From JACCVL01 sp963704295 (GTDB lineage: Bacteria > Actinomycetota > Actinomycetes > Propionibacteriales > Nocardioidaceae), in the NCBI GenBank assembly GCA_963704295.1, contig OY969884.1:2666001-2730000 (forward strand): a DNA stretch of 64,000 nucleotides, read 5' to 3'. Below the pieces are notes generated by a model. It saw only the letters and a list, made by a program, of their open reading frames with translations. It was not told the DNA's origin and did no database searches. Shown in pieces: positions 32,463 to 39,887 of the stretch. Position numbers and translations under genes: made by a program. Every line of letters starts with the position of its first letter. The first letter of the stretch is position 1.

Positions 32463-33071
32463 ATGGCGACCGACGACGGGACAGCCGACATCGCCGGCGA
32501 CCTGCGCCGCTACCTGCAGCAGTCGCGAGACCGACTGGTCGGGGCGCTGGACGGGCTGAGCGAGTACGACGTCCGGCGACCGATGACGCCGACCGGAACG
32601 AACCTGCTCGGGCTGGTCAAGCATCTGGTGGGGATCGAACTGGGTTACCTCGGTGACAGCGTGGGCCGTCCCGCGCCGGTGCGACTGTCGTGGTACGAGG
32701 ACCGGTCGGTCTGGGACGACGGCGACATGTGGGCCACCGCCGACGAGTCCCGGGACGAGATCGTGGACCTGTACCGGCAGGCGTGGCAGCACTCCCACGC
32801 GTCGATCGAGCAGCTCAGCCTGGCTGCCCCCGCGTCCGTGTCGTGGTGGCCGGAGGAGCGCCGCGCCACCACCTTTGGGTCGCTGCTCGTCCGCGTCACG
32901 GCCGAGACCGCCCAGCACGCCGGACACGCCGACGTCGTCCGCGAGCTGATCGACGGCCGTGCCGGTCGGGACCACGACGACGTCGGCGACAGCGGGTGGT
33001 GGGCTCGCCACCTCGCCCGGGTCCAGCAGGCGGCGGACGCGCATCGCCCGCCGGACGGGCGGCGCGGCTAG
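32463..33071 (+). CDS. DinB-family (DUF664) protein
   Basis: 202 residues from ATG 32463. Four-helix DinB fold: DLRRYLQQSRDRLVGALDGL, then TNLLGLVKHLVGIELGYLG, where the His is the first metal ligand, and later ETAQHAGHADVVRELID with the other two His. Members are metal-binding, thiol-dependent transferases or unknown enzymes (mycothiol/bacillithiol S-transferase-like). A mycothiol-linked function is possible in an actinomycete; nothing further is shown. Confidence 0.85.
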   Translation: MATDDGTADIAGDLRRYLQQSRDRLVGALDGLSEYDVRRPMTPTGTNLLGLVKHLVGIELGYLGDSVGRPAPVRLSWYEDRSVWDDGDMWATADESRDEIVDLYRQAWQHSHASIEQLSLAAPASVSWWPEERRATTFGSLLVRVTAETAQHAGHADVVRELIDGRAGRDHDDVGDSGWWARHLARVQQAADAHRPPDGRRG

Positions 33072-33091
33072 CGCGCTGGCACAGTGTGCCG

Positions 33092-34489
33092 GTGACCGAG
33101 CCCGAGATGCATCGCGAACCCTTCGTCCACCTGGTCGACCTCGCCCACGACCGGGTCCTGATCGCCTGGGGTGCGTTCTGGTTCCGCCGCGGCGACGAGG
33201 ACGAGCGCTGGGAGATCGTCGACGACGAGGACCTGCACAGCGCCGTGGGGCGCCGGACCTGCATCGGGCACGGCGCTGAACCGTTCGGCCCGGCGCGCGT
33301 GGACGTTCTCGACCATGCCGGTCAGGTCGTGGCCAGCGCGGAGACCACCGACGCGACGTGGGTCTGGGTCGAGGAGCTCGAGCCGGACACCGACTACCGC
33401 TACCGCGTCGTCGTCGACGGCGAGGACTGGGCAGCGGGGGAGCGCTGGGACTCGGTGCCGTCGGCTCGCGGTGGTTACGACCTGGCTCCGTCCGGGCAGT
33501 CGTACGAGCTGCGCTTCCGGACCTGGCCGGCTCCCGACGCCCCGACGCCGCCGCTGCGCTTCGTCGCCCTCGGCGACTACGGCGTCGGCATCCGCTCCGA
33601 CAGCGAGTCCAGCCGTCGGCAGCGCCGGGTCGCCGAGCTGCTGCACCGGCTGGTGACCGACCACGACGTCCGGTTCGTGGTCTCGCTCGGCGACAACATC
33701 TACCAGGGCGAGCAGGGGCAGGTGGACGACGAGAGCGGCGGGGAGGACGACGACTGGTACTCCAGCTACTTCGCGCCGTACCGGTACGTCATCGCCCGGG
33801 TGCCGGTGTTCCCCGCGATCGGCAACCACGACACCACCGACACCGAGGGCAGTGACGACCGAGCGCAGATGGAGGACAACTTCCACGTCGCCGCGCGGTT
33901 CCCGGGCGAGCCGGACCGCGCCTCGATCGGACCCGGGCTGTTCTACCGGCTCCGGTACGGCCGCGACCTCGAGCTGGTCGCGATCGACACCTCGCAGGAC
34001 AGCGACGACGAGCGGTACCACCGGTTCTTCCAGGAGCCCGACCACCTCGGCTGGCTCGACGACGCGTTCGCGGCTGCCGACGTGCGCTGGCGGATCCCGT
34101 TCTCGCATCACCCGCTGTACTGCGCCGGCCCGTCGCACCACAACGACGCCGAGATGCTGGAGACGCTGCTGCCGCTGTTCGACCGCGGCGGTGTCCGGCT
34201 GGTCCTCGCCGGGCACGAGCACAACTTCCAGGTCTGCGAGGTCGACGGGCGCACCTGTGTCGTGTCCGGCTCCGGCGGGAAGGTCCGCGAGGAGGTCCCG
34301 GACCGGTTCGACGACGCGCACACGACCGCGTGGGCTGCGCAGGCGCACCTGCTGCTGGTGGACATCGACGGTGATGAGGCGCGGCTGACGCCCATGTCGG
34401 GGCTGCTCCCCGACGGCTCCCCGCACCTGATGACCGCGCTGGATGCGCGGAACCGGATCGTCCGGCCGCCGTACGTCGTGCGGGCCTGA
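33092..34489 (+). CDS. Purple acid phosphatase-like metallophosphoesterase
   Basis: 465 residues; start GTG 33092, with GTG 33086 as alternative. An N-terminal fibronectin-III-like part (about 60-130, ELEPDTDYRYRVVVDG) precedes the calcineurin-type core with all metal motifs: FVALGDYG, VSLGDNIYQG, AIGNHDT, PFSHHPLY and VLAGHEHNFQV. No signal peptide is seen, so it is likely cytoplasmic despite resembling secreted phosphatases. A strong hairpin follows its stop. Confidence 0.87.
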   Translation: MTEPEMHREPFVHLVDLAHDRVLIAWGAFWFRRGDEDERWEIVDDEDLHSAVGRRTCIGHGAEPFGPARVDVLDHAGQVVASAETTDATWVWVEELEPDTDYRYRVVVDGEDWAAGERWDSVPSARGGYDLAPSGQSYELRFRTWPAPDAPTPPLRFVALGDYGVGIRSDSESSRRQRRVAELLHRLVTDHDVRFVVSLGDNIYQGEQGQVDDESGGEDDDWYSSYFAPYRYVIARVPVFPAIGNHDTTDTEGSDDRAQMEDNFHVAARFPGEPDRASIGPGLFYRLRYGRDLELVAIDTSQDSDDERYHRFFQEPDHLGWLDDAFAAADVRWRIPFSHHPLYCAGPSHHNDAEMLETLLPLFDRGGVRLVLAGHEHNFQVCEVDGRTCVVSGSGGKVREEVPDRFDDAHTTAWAAQAHLLLVDIDGDEARLTPMSGLLPDGSPHLMTALDARNRIVRPPYVVRA

Positions 34490-34519
34490 CCGGGACGGCA
34501 CCCCGCAGCCCCGACACGG

Positions 34520-34565
34520 GCGATGATGCATTTGCGTCGCCCGAGCGACCGGAATGCATCATCGC
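34520..34565. terminator. Bidirectional terminator-like hairpin
   Basis: GCGATGATGCATT (34520-34532) and AATGCATCATCGC (34553-34565) are perfect 13-base arms around a 20-base loop that itself can pair (GTCGC/GCGAC). It lies between the stops of two convergent genes. The A+T-rich upper stem is not followed by a T-run. Confidence 0.7.
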
Positions 34566-34583
34566 TGTGGCGCCGGTGGTGGG

Positions 34584-35123
34584 TCAGAGCAGCTCCTTCA
34601 GGCCGGCGTACCCGCCGGCGGCGAGCCTGCTCCCCGACAGCGTGGAGTAGTCCTCGTCAGCGGTGACGCCGAGCCCGTCGACGAAGCGGTTCATGAAGCT
34701 GAACAGGGCGCACACCGACACCGCGTCGTGCAGAGCCTGCTCGTCCCAGCCGGCGGCGAGGACGGCCTCGGCGTTGGAGGGGGAGACGCGTGCCGGCGTC
34801 GTCGTGAGCCTGCCGACATACCGCAGCAGCGTGCGCATCGGCTCGCTCACCGCGGCCGTCTCGACGTCGTCGATCAGCCCGGCCAGTGTCTCCTCCCTGA
34901 CCCCGAACCTCGCGGCCGTGACCCGATGGACGCCGTGGCAGTAGTCACAGGCGTTGAGCCCCGAGACGTAGGAGGCGATCAACTCGCGCTCGCCGACGGT
35001 CAGCGAGGACGGTCCGCGCATCAGCGCCTCGTGGTAGTCGAGCAGCGGGCGTGACGTGCCCGGGAAGGCCCGGAACACGTCGAGCAGCTTCGCGTCCTCC
35101 GGCAGCGACGGCAGGTGGGTCAC
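34584..35123 (-). CDS. AhpD-like / carboxymuconolactone decarboxylase-family peroxidase-related protein
   Basis: 179 residues, all helical. The AhpD redox motif is complete: Glu45 region (TVGERELIASYVSG) and Cys59-x2-Cys62-x3-His66 (ACDYCHGVH). Such proteins reduce peroxides or act as thiol-disulfide relays. Its GTG overlaps the stop of the AHSA1 gene (GTGA), so it is the last gene of the ArsR operon and probably under the same control. Confidence 0.88.
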   Translation of the reverse strand: MTHLPSLPEDAKLLDVFRAFPGTSRPLLDYHEALMRGPSSLTVGERELIASYVSGLNACDYCHGVHRVTAARFGVREETLAGLIDDVETAAVSEPMRTLLRYVGRLTTTPARVSPSNAEAVLAAGWDEQALHDAVSVCALFSFMNRFVDGLGVTADEDYSTLSGSRLAAGGYAGLKELL

Positions 35124-35617
35124 CGGCCGTCGGTCCCCGTCGCCAGCAGCTCGTCCAACCGCTCGTACCCCTCTCGGACGCCGGTCTCCATCCCGCTGGC
35201 AATCATCGCGTCGCGGGCCTCCATCGAGTCGACGACCGACAGCGCGCGCAGCCGGGTCCGCCCGTCACCGAGGTCCTCGAGCGTCAGGGTGTCCAGGCTG
35301 ACGCCGTCCGGGAAGCCCTCGTAGGTGAACGTCTGCACGATCCGCTCGCTCGGCCGCACCTCGTGGAAGGCGCCGAAGAACCCGTACTCGCCGTCGTCGT
35401 CGTGGTGCGTGTACCGGTACGACCCGCCGGTCCGGGCGTCGTAGTGGTCGATCCGCATCGTCAGCCGGCGTGGACCGAGCCACTGCACGACCAGCTCCGG
35501 GTCGGTGTGCGCGCGGAAGACCGCCTCGGGCGGGGCGTCGAACTCGCGGACGATCTCGACCGTCGGCAGGCCGGGGTCGGCGACGATCTGCGTCTCGTGG
35601 GAGGTCGTTGCGGTCAT
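35120..35617 (-). CDS. AHSA1/SRPBCC-domain protein
   Basis: 165 residues from ATG 35617. SRPBCC ligand-binding fold: VEIVREFDAPPEAVFRAHTDPELVVQWLGP, then TGGSYRYTH and SERIVQTFTYEGFPD, ending with the long C-terminal helix. ArsR-AHSA1 pairs are common in actinobacteria; the AHSA1 part may bind a hydrophobic ligand or modify the regulator. Overlaps both neighbours by four bases. Confidence 0.9.
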   Translation of the reverse strand: MTATTSHETQIVADPGLPTVEIVREFDAPPEAVFRAHTDPELVVQWLGPRRLTMRIDHYDARTGGSYRYTHHDDDGEYGFFGAFHEVRPSERIVQTFTYEGFPDGVSLDTLTLEDLGDGRTRLRALSVVDSMEARDAMIASGMETGVREGYERLDELLATGTDGR

Positions 35618-35964
35618 GATGCTGCTCCTCGCTGCTCGGTGGGGGCTTCGTCCATCGCGGCCAGCACGGCGTCGAGGCGCCGGTAACGCTCCTCCGCCTC
35701 CTGCCGATACCGCTCGATCCACTTGGTCATCAGGTCGAACACCTCCGCCTCGAGGTGCACGGGCCGGCGCTGCGCGTCCCGGCTGCGGCTCACCAGGCCG
35801 GCGCCCTCGAGCACCTTCAGGTGCTTCGACACCGCCTGCACGCTGACGGCGTACGGCTCGGCCAACTCGTTGACGGTCGCGTCTGCGACGGCGAGCCGGG
35901 CGACCATGTCGCGCCGGGTCGGGTCGGCGAGCGCCGCGAACACCCGGGAGAGCTGGTCCGCCAC
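35614..35964 (-). CDS. ArsR-family transcriptional regulator
   Basis: 116 residues from GTG 35964 (GGAGG six bases before). Winged HTH: FAALADPTRRDMVARL, VNELAEPYAVSVQAVSKHLKVLEGAGLV, RRPVHLEAE. No metal-binding Cys pair is present, so it likely senses something other than heavy metals. It is the first gene of the three-gene operon, with two operator-like repeats just upstream. Confidence 0.92.
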   Translation of the reverse strand: MADQLSRVFAALADPTRRDMVARLAVADATVNELAEPYAVSVQAVSKHLKVLEGAGLVSRSRDAQRRPVHLEAEVFDLMTKWIERYRQEAEERYRRLDAVLAAMDEAPTEQRGAAS

Positions 35965-35978
35965 CGTCCGCCTCCGTG

Positions 35979-36040
35979 TTCAACCAATGGATTGAATGAC
36001 CGTAGGCGACGTGAGGCGGGGCTGTCAACCCGGCGGTTGA
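35979..36040. promoter_or_regulatory. Two operator-like inverted repeats before the ArsR operon
   Basis: TTCAACCAATGGATTGAA (35979-35996, near palindrome) and TCAACCCGGCGGTTGA (36025-36040, perfect TCAACC/GGTTGA arms) share the same half-site. Their centres are 45 bases apart, and the first begins 15 bases upstream of the start codon. The layout is that of an autoregulated ArsR repressor. Confidence 0.7.
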
Positions 36041-36044
36041 ATAT

Positions 36045-36440
36045 GCTTTCGGGTACCTGACCCCGAGCAGCCCGGCCTCGGCGAGGACCACCCAGACCGA
36101 TGGGGGAGCGCTGTCGACTGCGCGAGCCGACAACGCCCCCGGCACCGACGCCGCGGCCCAGCCCGACCCAGCGATGAGGACGGTGACCAGGATCCCGCGG
36201 CGGCGACCCGAGCCTGTCAGAACGCCGGGCAGCCCGATCGCCTGGGCCATCCCAGGCGCGACCCCTCGACGAGGCCGCCCGCTAGCACGAGCGCTAGCAC
36301 GAGCGTCACCTGCTCGGCGCCGACCGGATCGCCGACCAGTGCGCGGGGCTGACCGCCGCTCCCGCCGCGGCGGTCATGCCGACCAGCTCCGCGAGCGCGC
36401 AGAGCGCGGTCTACACGGCTACGCAATCAGGGTCCGAGTC
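36045..36440 (-). pseudogene. Membrane-protein remnant
   Basis: Two frames on the minus strand carry pieces of one hydrophobic protein: GAEQVTLVLALVLAGGLVEG, followed after a shift near 36250 by AQAIGLPGVLTGSGRRRGIL and VTVLIAGSGWAAASVPGAL. The pattern of a Gly-rich segment, a basic loop and a Trp/Ala-rich helix recalls small actinobacterial integral membrane proteins with a duplicated repeat. No start, and a frame break: a decayed gene. The rest of this 380-base gap (up to 36474) shows nothing else. Borders are approximate. Confidence 0.4.
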
Positions 36441-36474
36441 CCGTACCGGCCGAGCCTTTGCCGGCGCCTCCTAT

Positions 36475-37095
36475 TCAGACGGTCTCGGGCACGCGCAGGT
36501 GCGCGACCGCCAGCTCGAACTCCGCCACCTCGGTGATCTCCGCGCCGACCTGCTCCCTGGCCATGTCCCGGATCTTGGCAGCCTGCTCCCGGGTGGCCTC
36601 CATCGCCGCGCGCGAGTCGAACGTGACCGTGCCCGAGCCGATGCCGCCGGCCCGGTCGATCATCATGCTGGCGCTGCAGAAGCCGTCCATCTGCTCGGCG
36701 CGGGGCAGCACCTGGTGCGCGAAGAACCCCACCCCGTCCTCGATCCTGGACGGTTCCAACTTGAGCCAGGTCACCCTGGCGCAGGCGCCGTCCGCGGCGC
36801 GGTGGTCGCGGTGGAGCACGGCGATCTCCCACGGGTGCACGTGCGGTTCGCCGCCGAGGATCTCGGCGCCTCGGGCCCGCATCGGCTGTACGGCTTGCTC
36901 GGAAGCCTTCATCGACGCCTCGTCCGACCATGCGCTGGTGGCGATGCAGCGCCCGGACTCGCGGTCGACGAGCATCGACATCCCGATGCAGCCGTCGAGC
37001 GCCGTGAGGGCCGGCATCACCTCGTCGCGGACGAACGCGATGCCGTCGTCGACGTTGTCGGGCCGGGCCTGAAACTCGGTCGTTCTGGCGTACAT
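36475..37095 (-). CDS. Two-domain antibiotic biosynthesis monooxygenase (ABM)-like protein
   Basis: 206 residues from ATG 37095 (GGGAGG eight bases before). Two similar ferredoxin-like halves of about 100 residues: YARTTEFQARPDNVDDGIAF and ARVTWLKLEPSRIEDGVGFF start each, and both have the central MSMLVDRESG / ASMMIDRAGG strand. ABM domains are small heme-degrading or quinone-forming oxygenases, or ligand-binding proteins. A duplicated copy in one chain may replace the usual dimer. Substrate unknown. Confidence 0.75.
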   Translation of the reverse strand: MYARTTEFQARPDNVDDGIAFVRDEVMPALTALDGCIGMSMLVDRESGRCIATSAWSDEASMKASEQAVQPMRARGAEILGGEPHVHPWEIAVLHRDHRAADGACARVTWLKLEPSRIEDGVGFFAHQVLPRAEQMDGFCSASMMIDRAGGIGSGTVTFDSRAAMEATREQAAKIRDMAREQVGAEITEVAEFELAVAHLRVPETV

Positions 37096-37217
37096 GGGCG
37101 ACCTCCCTGCCAACGGGGCGGCGCCCGGGTGGCGTCGCCGGACGGCTTCCAACATCCTCCGTCTCGGCCTGGACGGCAATGGGGTGTTGGGGTCCACCGG
37201 CGCGGTGCCGGCCCCGG

Positions 37218-37383
37218 GACGTCATACGGTGCGTGGCCTATCGCGCTCCGTGTGCATGACGTCGTGCGGCGCGGTACGTCATACGTTCCGAGGGCTAGCG
37301 GCCTCGTGCTGTATGACGTCCGGCGGCGAGCCCCAGGACGTCATACGGGACGGGGCTCATCGTCGGCGCGTTGTATGACGTCC
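37218..37383. repeat. Second short repeat family: alternating ACGTCATACG / CGTATGACGT
   Basis: Six copies in strict alternation over 166 bases: forward at 37218-37229, 37275-37285 and 37337-37347; inverted at 37254-37263 (GCATGACGTC), 37311-37321 and 37373-37383. The array lies right after the stop of the dehydrogenase gene on the minus strand and before the ABM gene. Each forward/inverted pair can form a hairpin, so the array may work like the other repeat family as a 3'-end signal. Not seen elsewhere in the window. Confidence 0.8.
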
Positions 37384-37418
37384 GGGGCGGGGCGGGGCGG
37401 CGCGGGGGCGGGTCCGGG

Positions 37419-39878
37419 TCAGGAGCGCATGCGGGCGCCGGACGGGTCGAACAGGCACGCGTCCAGCCGGACGGCGGGCCGGCGCTGGCCGACCACCTCG
37501 ATCGCGAAGCCGCCGTTCGCCGAGGCCAGCGCGGCGGGCACGTACCCGAGCGCCACCGAAGCCCGCGACGCGTGCGCGTAACCGCCAGAGGTCACCTTGC
37601 CGACCACCTCGCCGTCGTGCCAGATCGGCTCGTCGCCGATCACGTCGGCGTCGTCGGCGTCGACGGTGAAGCTCACCAGCCGCCGCACCGGTCCGCGCTC
37701 GCGCACCGCCTCGGCCGCGTCCCGGCCGACGAACTTGCCTTTGCCCGGCTTCACGAACATCCCGAGCCCCGCCTCGTACGGGTCGTAGACCGGCCGGTAC
37801 TCCGTGGCCCAGGCGCCGTACGACTTCTCTAGCCGCAGCGAGTCCAGCGCCCGGCCGCCGAACAGCCGCAACCCGTGCGCGCGGCCCGCCTCCACCAGCA
37901 GGTCGAACAGCCGGGCCTGGTACGCCGGCTCCACCCACAACTCGTAGCCCAGGTCGCCGGTGAACGAGATCCGCGCCGCCAGCACCGGCACCATCTCCAC
38001 CTCGATCCGGCGGACGTCGAGGAACCCGAACGCGCCGGGGGACAGGTCGGTGTCGGTCAGCCCCTGCAGCAGCGCCCGCGACGCGGGCCCCGCGATCGCC
38101 AGCCCGGCCAGCCCCGGCCCGAGCGCCCGGTACGAGACGTCCGCACCAGCGGGCAGCCGCGCGTCGAACCAGCGCTGGTGGTAGCGCTCGGCCACCCCCG
38201 AGCCGAAAACCAGGAAGCGCTCGCCAGCAGGCTCCGCCGCCGCCCCGGCTCCCGGCAGCGCCGCCACGGTGAAGTCACCGATCAGCCTCCCCGCGTCGTT
38301 CAGCATCGGCGACAGCGCCAGCCGCCCCGGCGTCGGGAGCCGCCCGGCGAGCAGCCCGTCGAGGAACTCCCGCGCCCCCGGCCCGCCGAACTCGTACTTC
38401 GCGAAGCCGGTGGTCTCGATCAGCCCGACCCCGTCGCGCACCGCCCGGCTCTCCTCGCCGACCCGGTCCCACGCGTTCGACCGCCGCAGCGTCGGGGTCT
38501 CCACCCGCTCCCCGCCGGGGGCCTGGAACCACAGCGCGGTCTCCAGCCCGTAGGACGCGCCCCACACCGCCCCGGCGGCGTCCAGCCGGCCGTGCACCGG
38601 CGAGGTGAGCAGCGGCCGCCCGGCCGGCAGCTCCTCGTTCGGGTAGGCGATCCGGAACCGGCGGCCGTAGTTCTCCCGCACCTTCGCGTTCGTGTACGCG
38701 GGGGTCGCCCAGTCGCCGAAGCGGGCGACGTCCATGCCCCACACGTCGAAGCCGGGGTCGCCCTCGGTGATCCAGCCGCTCAGCGCCAGCCCGACTCCGC
38801 CGCCCTGGCTGAGCCCGGCCATCACGCCGCAGGCTACCCACATGCCGGGCAGCCCGCGGATCGGCCCGACCAGCGGGTTGCCGTCCGGCGCGAACGTGAA
38901 CGGCCCGTTCACCACCCGCCGGATCCCGACCTCCTGGAACACCGGGAAGTGCTCGAAGGCGACCTCCAGGTTGGCGCCGATCCGGTCCAGGTCCGGGGCC
39001 AGCAGCTGGGGGCCGAAGTCCCACGGCGTCTCGCGGGGCGACCACGGCACGCCGTCCGGCTCGTAGGTGCCGAGCAGCAGCCCGTCGCCCTCCTGGCGCA
39101 TGTAGACCTCGCCGGCGAAGTCCATCGCGTGCAGCCCGTCCCGGCCGGAGGAGGCGTTCCACTCGGCCAGCCCGGGCACCGGCTCGGTGATCACGTAGTG
39201 GTGTTCCATCGCCAGCACCGGCAGCTCCAGGCCGACCATCCGGCCGACCTCGCGGGCCCACAGCCCGCCGGCGTTGACCACGTGCTCGGCGGCAACGACG
39301 CCGGCCTCGCCGCAGTCGACGTCCCAGCCGCCGTCACCGCGCCGCCGCAGCGCCTCCACCTTGCAGTGCTGCACCACCTCCGCGCCGCCGAGCTGGGCGG
39401 CGCGGGCGAACGCGCGAGTCACCCCGGACGGGTCGACGTGCCCCTCCAGCGGGTCGTACATCGCGCCGACGAAGAACGACTCGTCGAGGTACGGCAGCAC
39501 CTGCTTGGCCTCGGCGGGGGTGATCAGCTCGGTGTCGATGCCGAGGTAGCGACCGCGGGCCTGCGCCATCCGCAGCCAGTCCATCCGCTCCTCGCTCTCG
39601 GCGAGCATCAACCCGCCGCTGAGGTGGATGCCGCAGTCGATCCCGGAGACGCGCTGGATCTCCTCGTACAGCTCGACGGTGTACTTCTGCAGCGCCGACA
39701 CGTCCGGGTCGCCGTTCAGCGTGTGCATGCCGCCGGCGGCGTGCCAGGTCGACCCGCAGGTCAGCTCGCCGCGCTCGAGCAGCACCGCGTCCCGCACCCC
39801 CCGCTTGGTCAGGTGGTAGAGCACGCTGGCGCCGACGACACCGCCGCCGATCACGACGACCTGGGCGCTGGATCTCAT
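37419..39878 (-). CDS. Dimethylglycine/sarcosine dehydrogenase-type flavoprotein with GcvT domain
   Basis: 819 residues. FAD-binding DAO domain (VVVIGGGVVGASVLYHLTK at 7-25; His in CGSTWHAAGG for covalent FAD), the FAO_M bridge (about 385-440), and a GcvT-like folate domain with its C-terminal barrel (SYGAWATEYRPVYDPYEAG). The flavin half oxidises an N-methyl group; the folate half captures formaldehyde as 5,10-methylene-THF. It is the last gene of the corrinoid methyltransferase operon, 9 bases after the MttB gene, so it likely takes the dimethylated product of that step. Confidence 0.9.
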   Translation of the reverse strand: MRSSAQVVVIGGGVVGASVLYHLTKRGVRDAVLLERGELTCGSTWHAAGGMHTLNGDPDVSALQKYTVELYEEIQRVSGIDCGIHLSGGLMLAESEERMDWLRMAQARGRYLGIDTELITPAEAKQVLPYLDESFFVGAMYDPLEGHVDPSGVTRAFARAAQLGGAEVVQHCKVEALRRRGDGGWDVDCGEAGVVAAEHVVNAGGLWAREVGRMVGLELPVLAMEHHYVITEPVPGLAEWNASSGRDGLHAMDFAGEVYMRQEGDGLLLGTYEPDGVPWSPRETPWDFGPQLLAPDLDRIGANLEVAFEHFPVFQEVGIRRVVNGPFTFAPDGNPLVGPIRGLPGMWVACGVMAGLSQGGGVGLALSGWITEGDPGFDVWGMDVARFGDWATPAYTNAKVRENYGRRFRIAYPNEELPAGRPLLTSPVHGRLDAAGAVWGASYGLETALWFQAPGGERVETPTLRRSNAWDRVGEESRAVRDGVGLIETTGFAKYEFGGPGAREFLDGLLAGRLPTPGRLALSPMLNDAGRLIGDFTVAALPGAGAAAEPAGERFLVFGSGVAERYHQRWFDARLPAGADVSYRALGPGLAGLAIAGPASRALLQGLTDTDLSPGAFGFLDVRRIEVEMVPVLAARISFTGDLGYELWVEPAYQARLFDLLVEAGRAHGLRLFGGRALDSLRLEKSYGAWATEYRPVYDPYEAGLGMFVKPGKGKFVGRDAAEAVRERGPVRRLVSFTVDADDADVIGDEPIWHDGEVVGKVTSGGYAHASRASVALGYVPAALASANGGFAIEVVGQRRPAVRLDACLFDPSGARMRS

Positions 39879-39887
39879 CGGTGCTCC

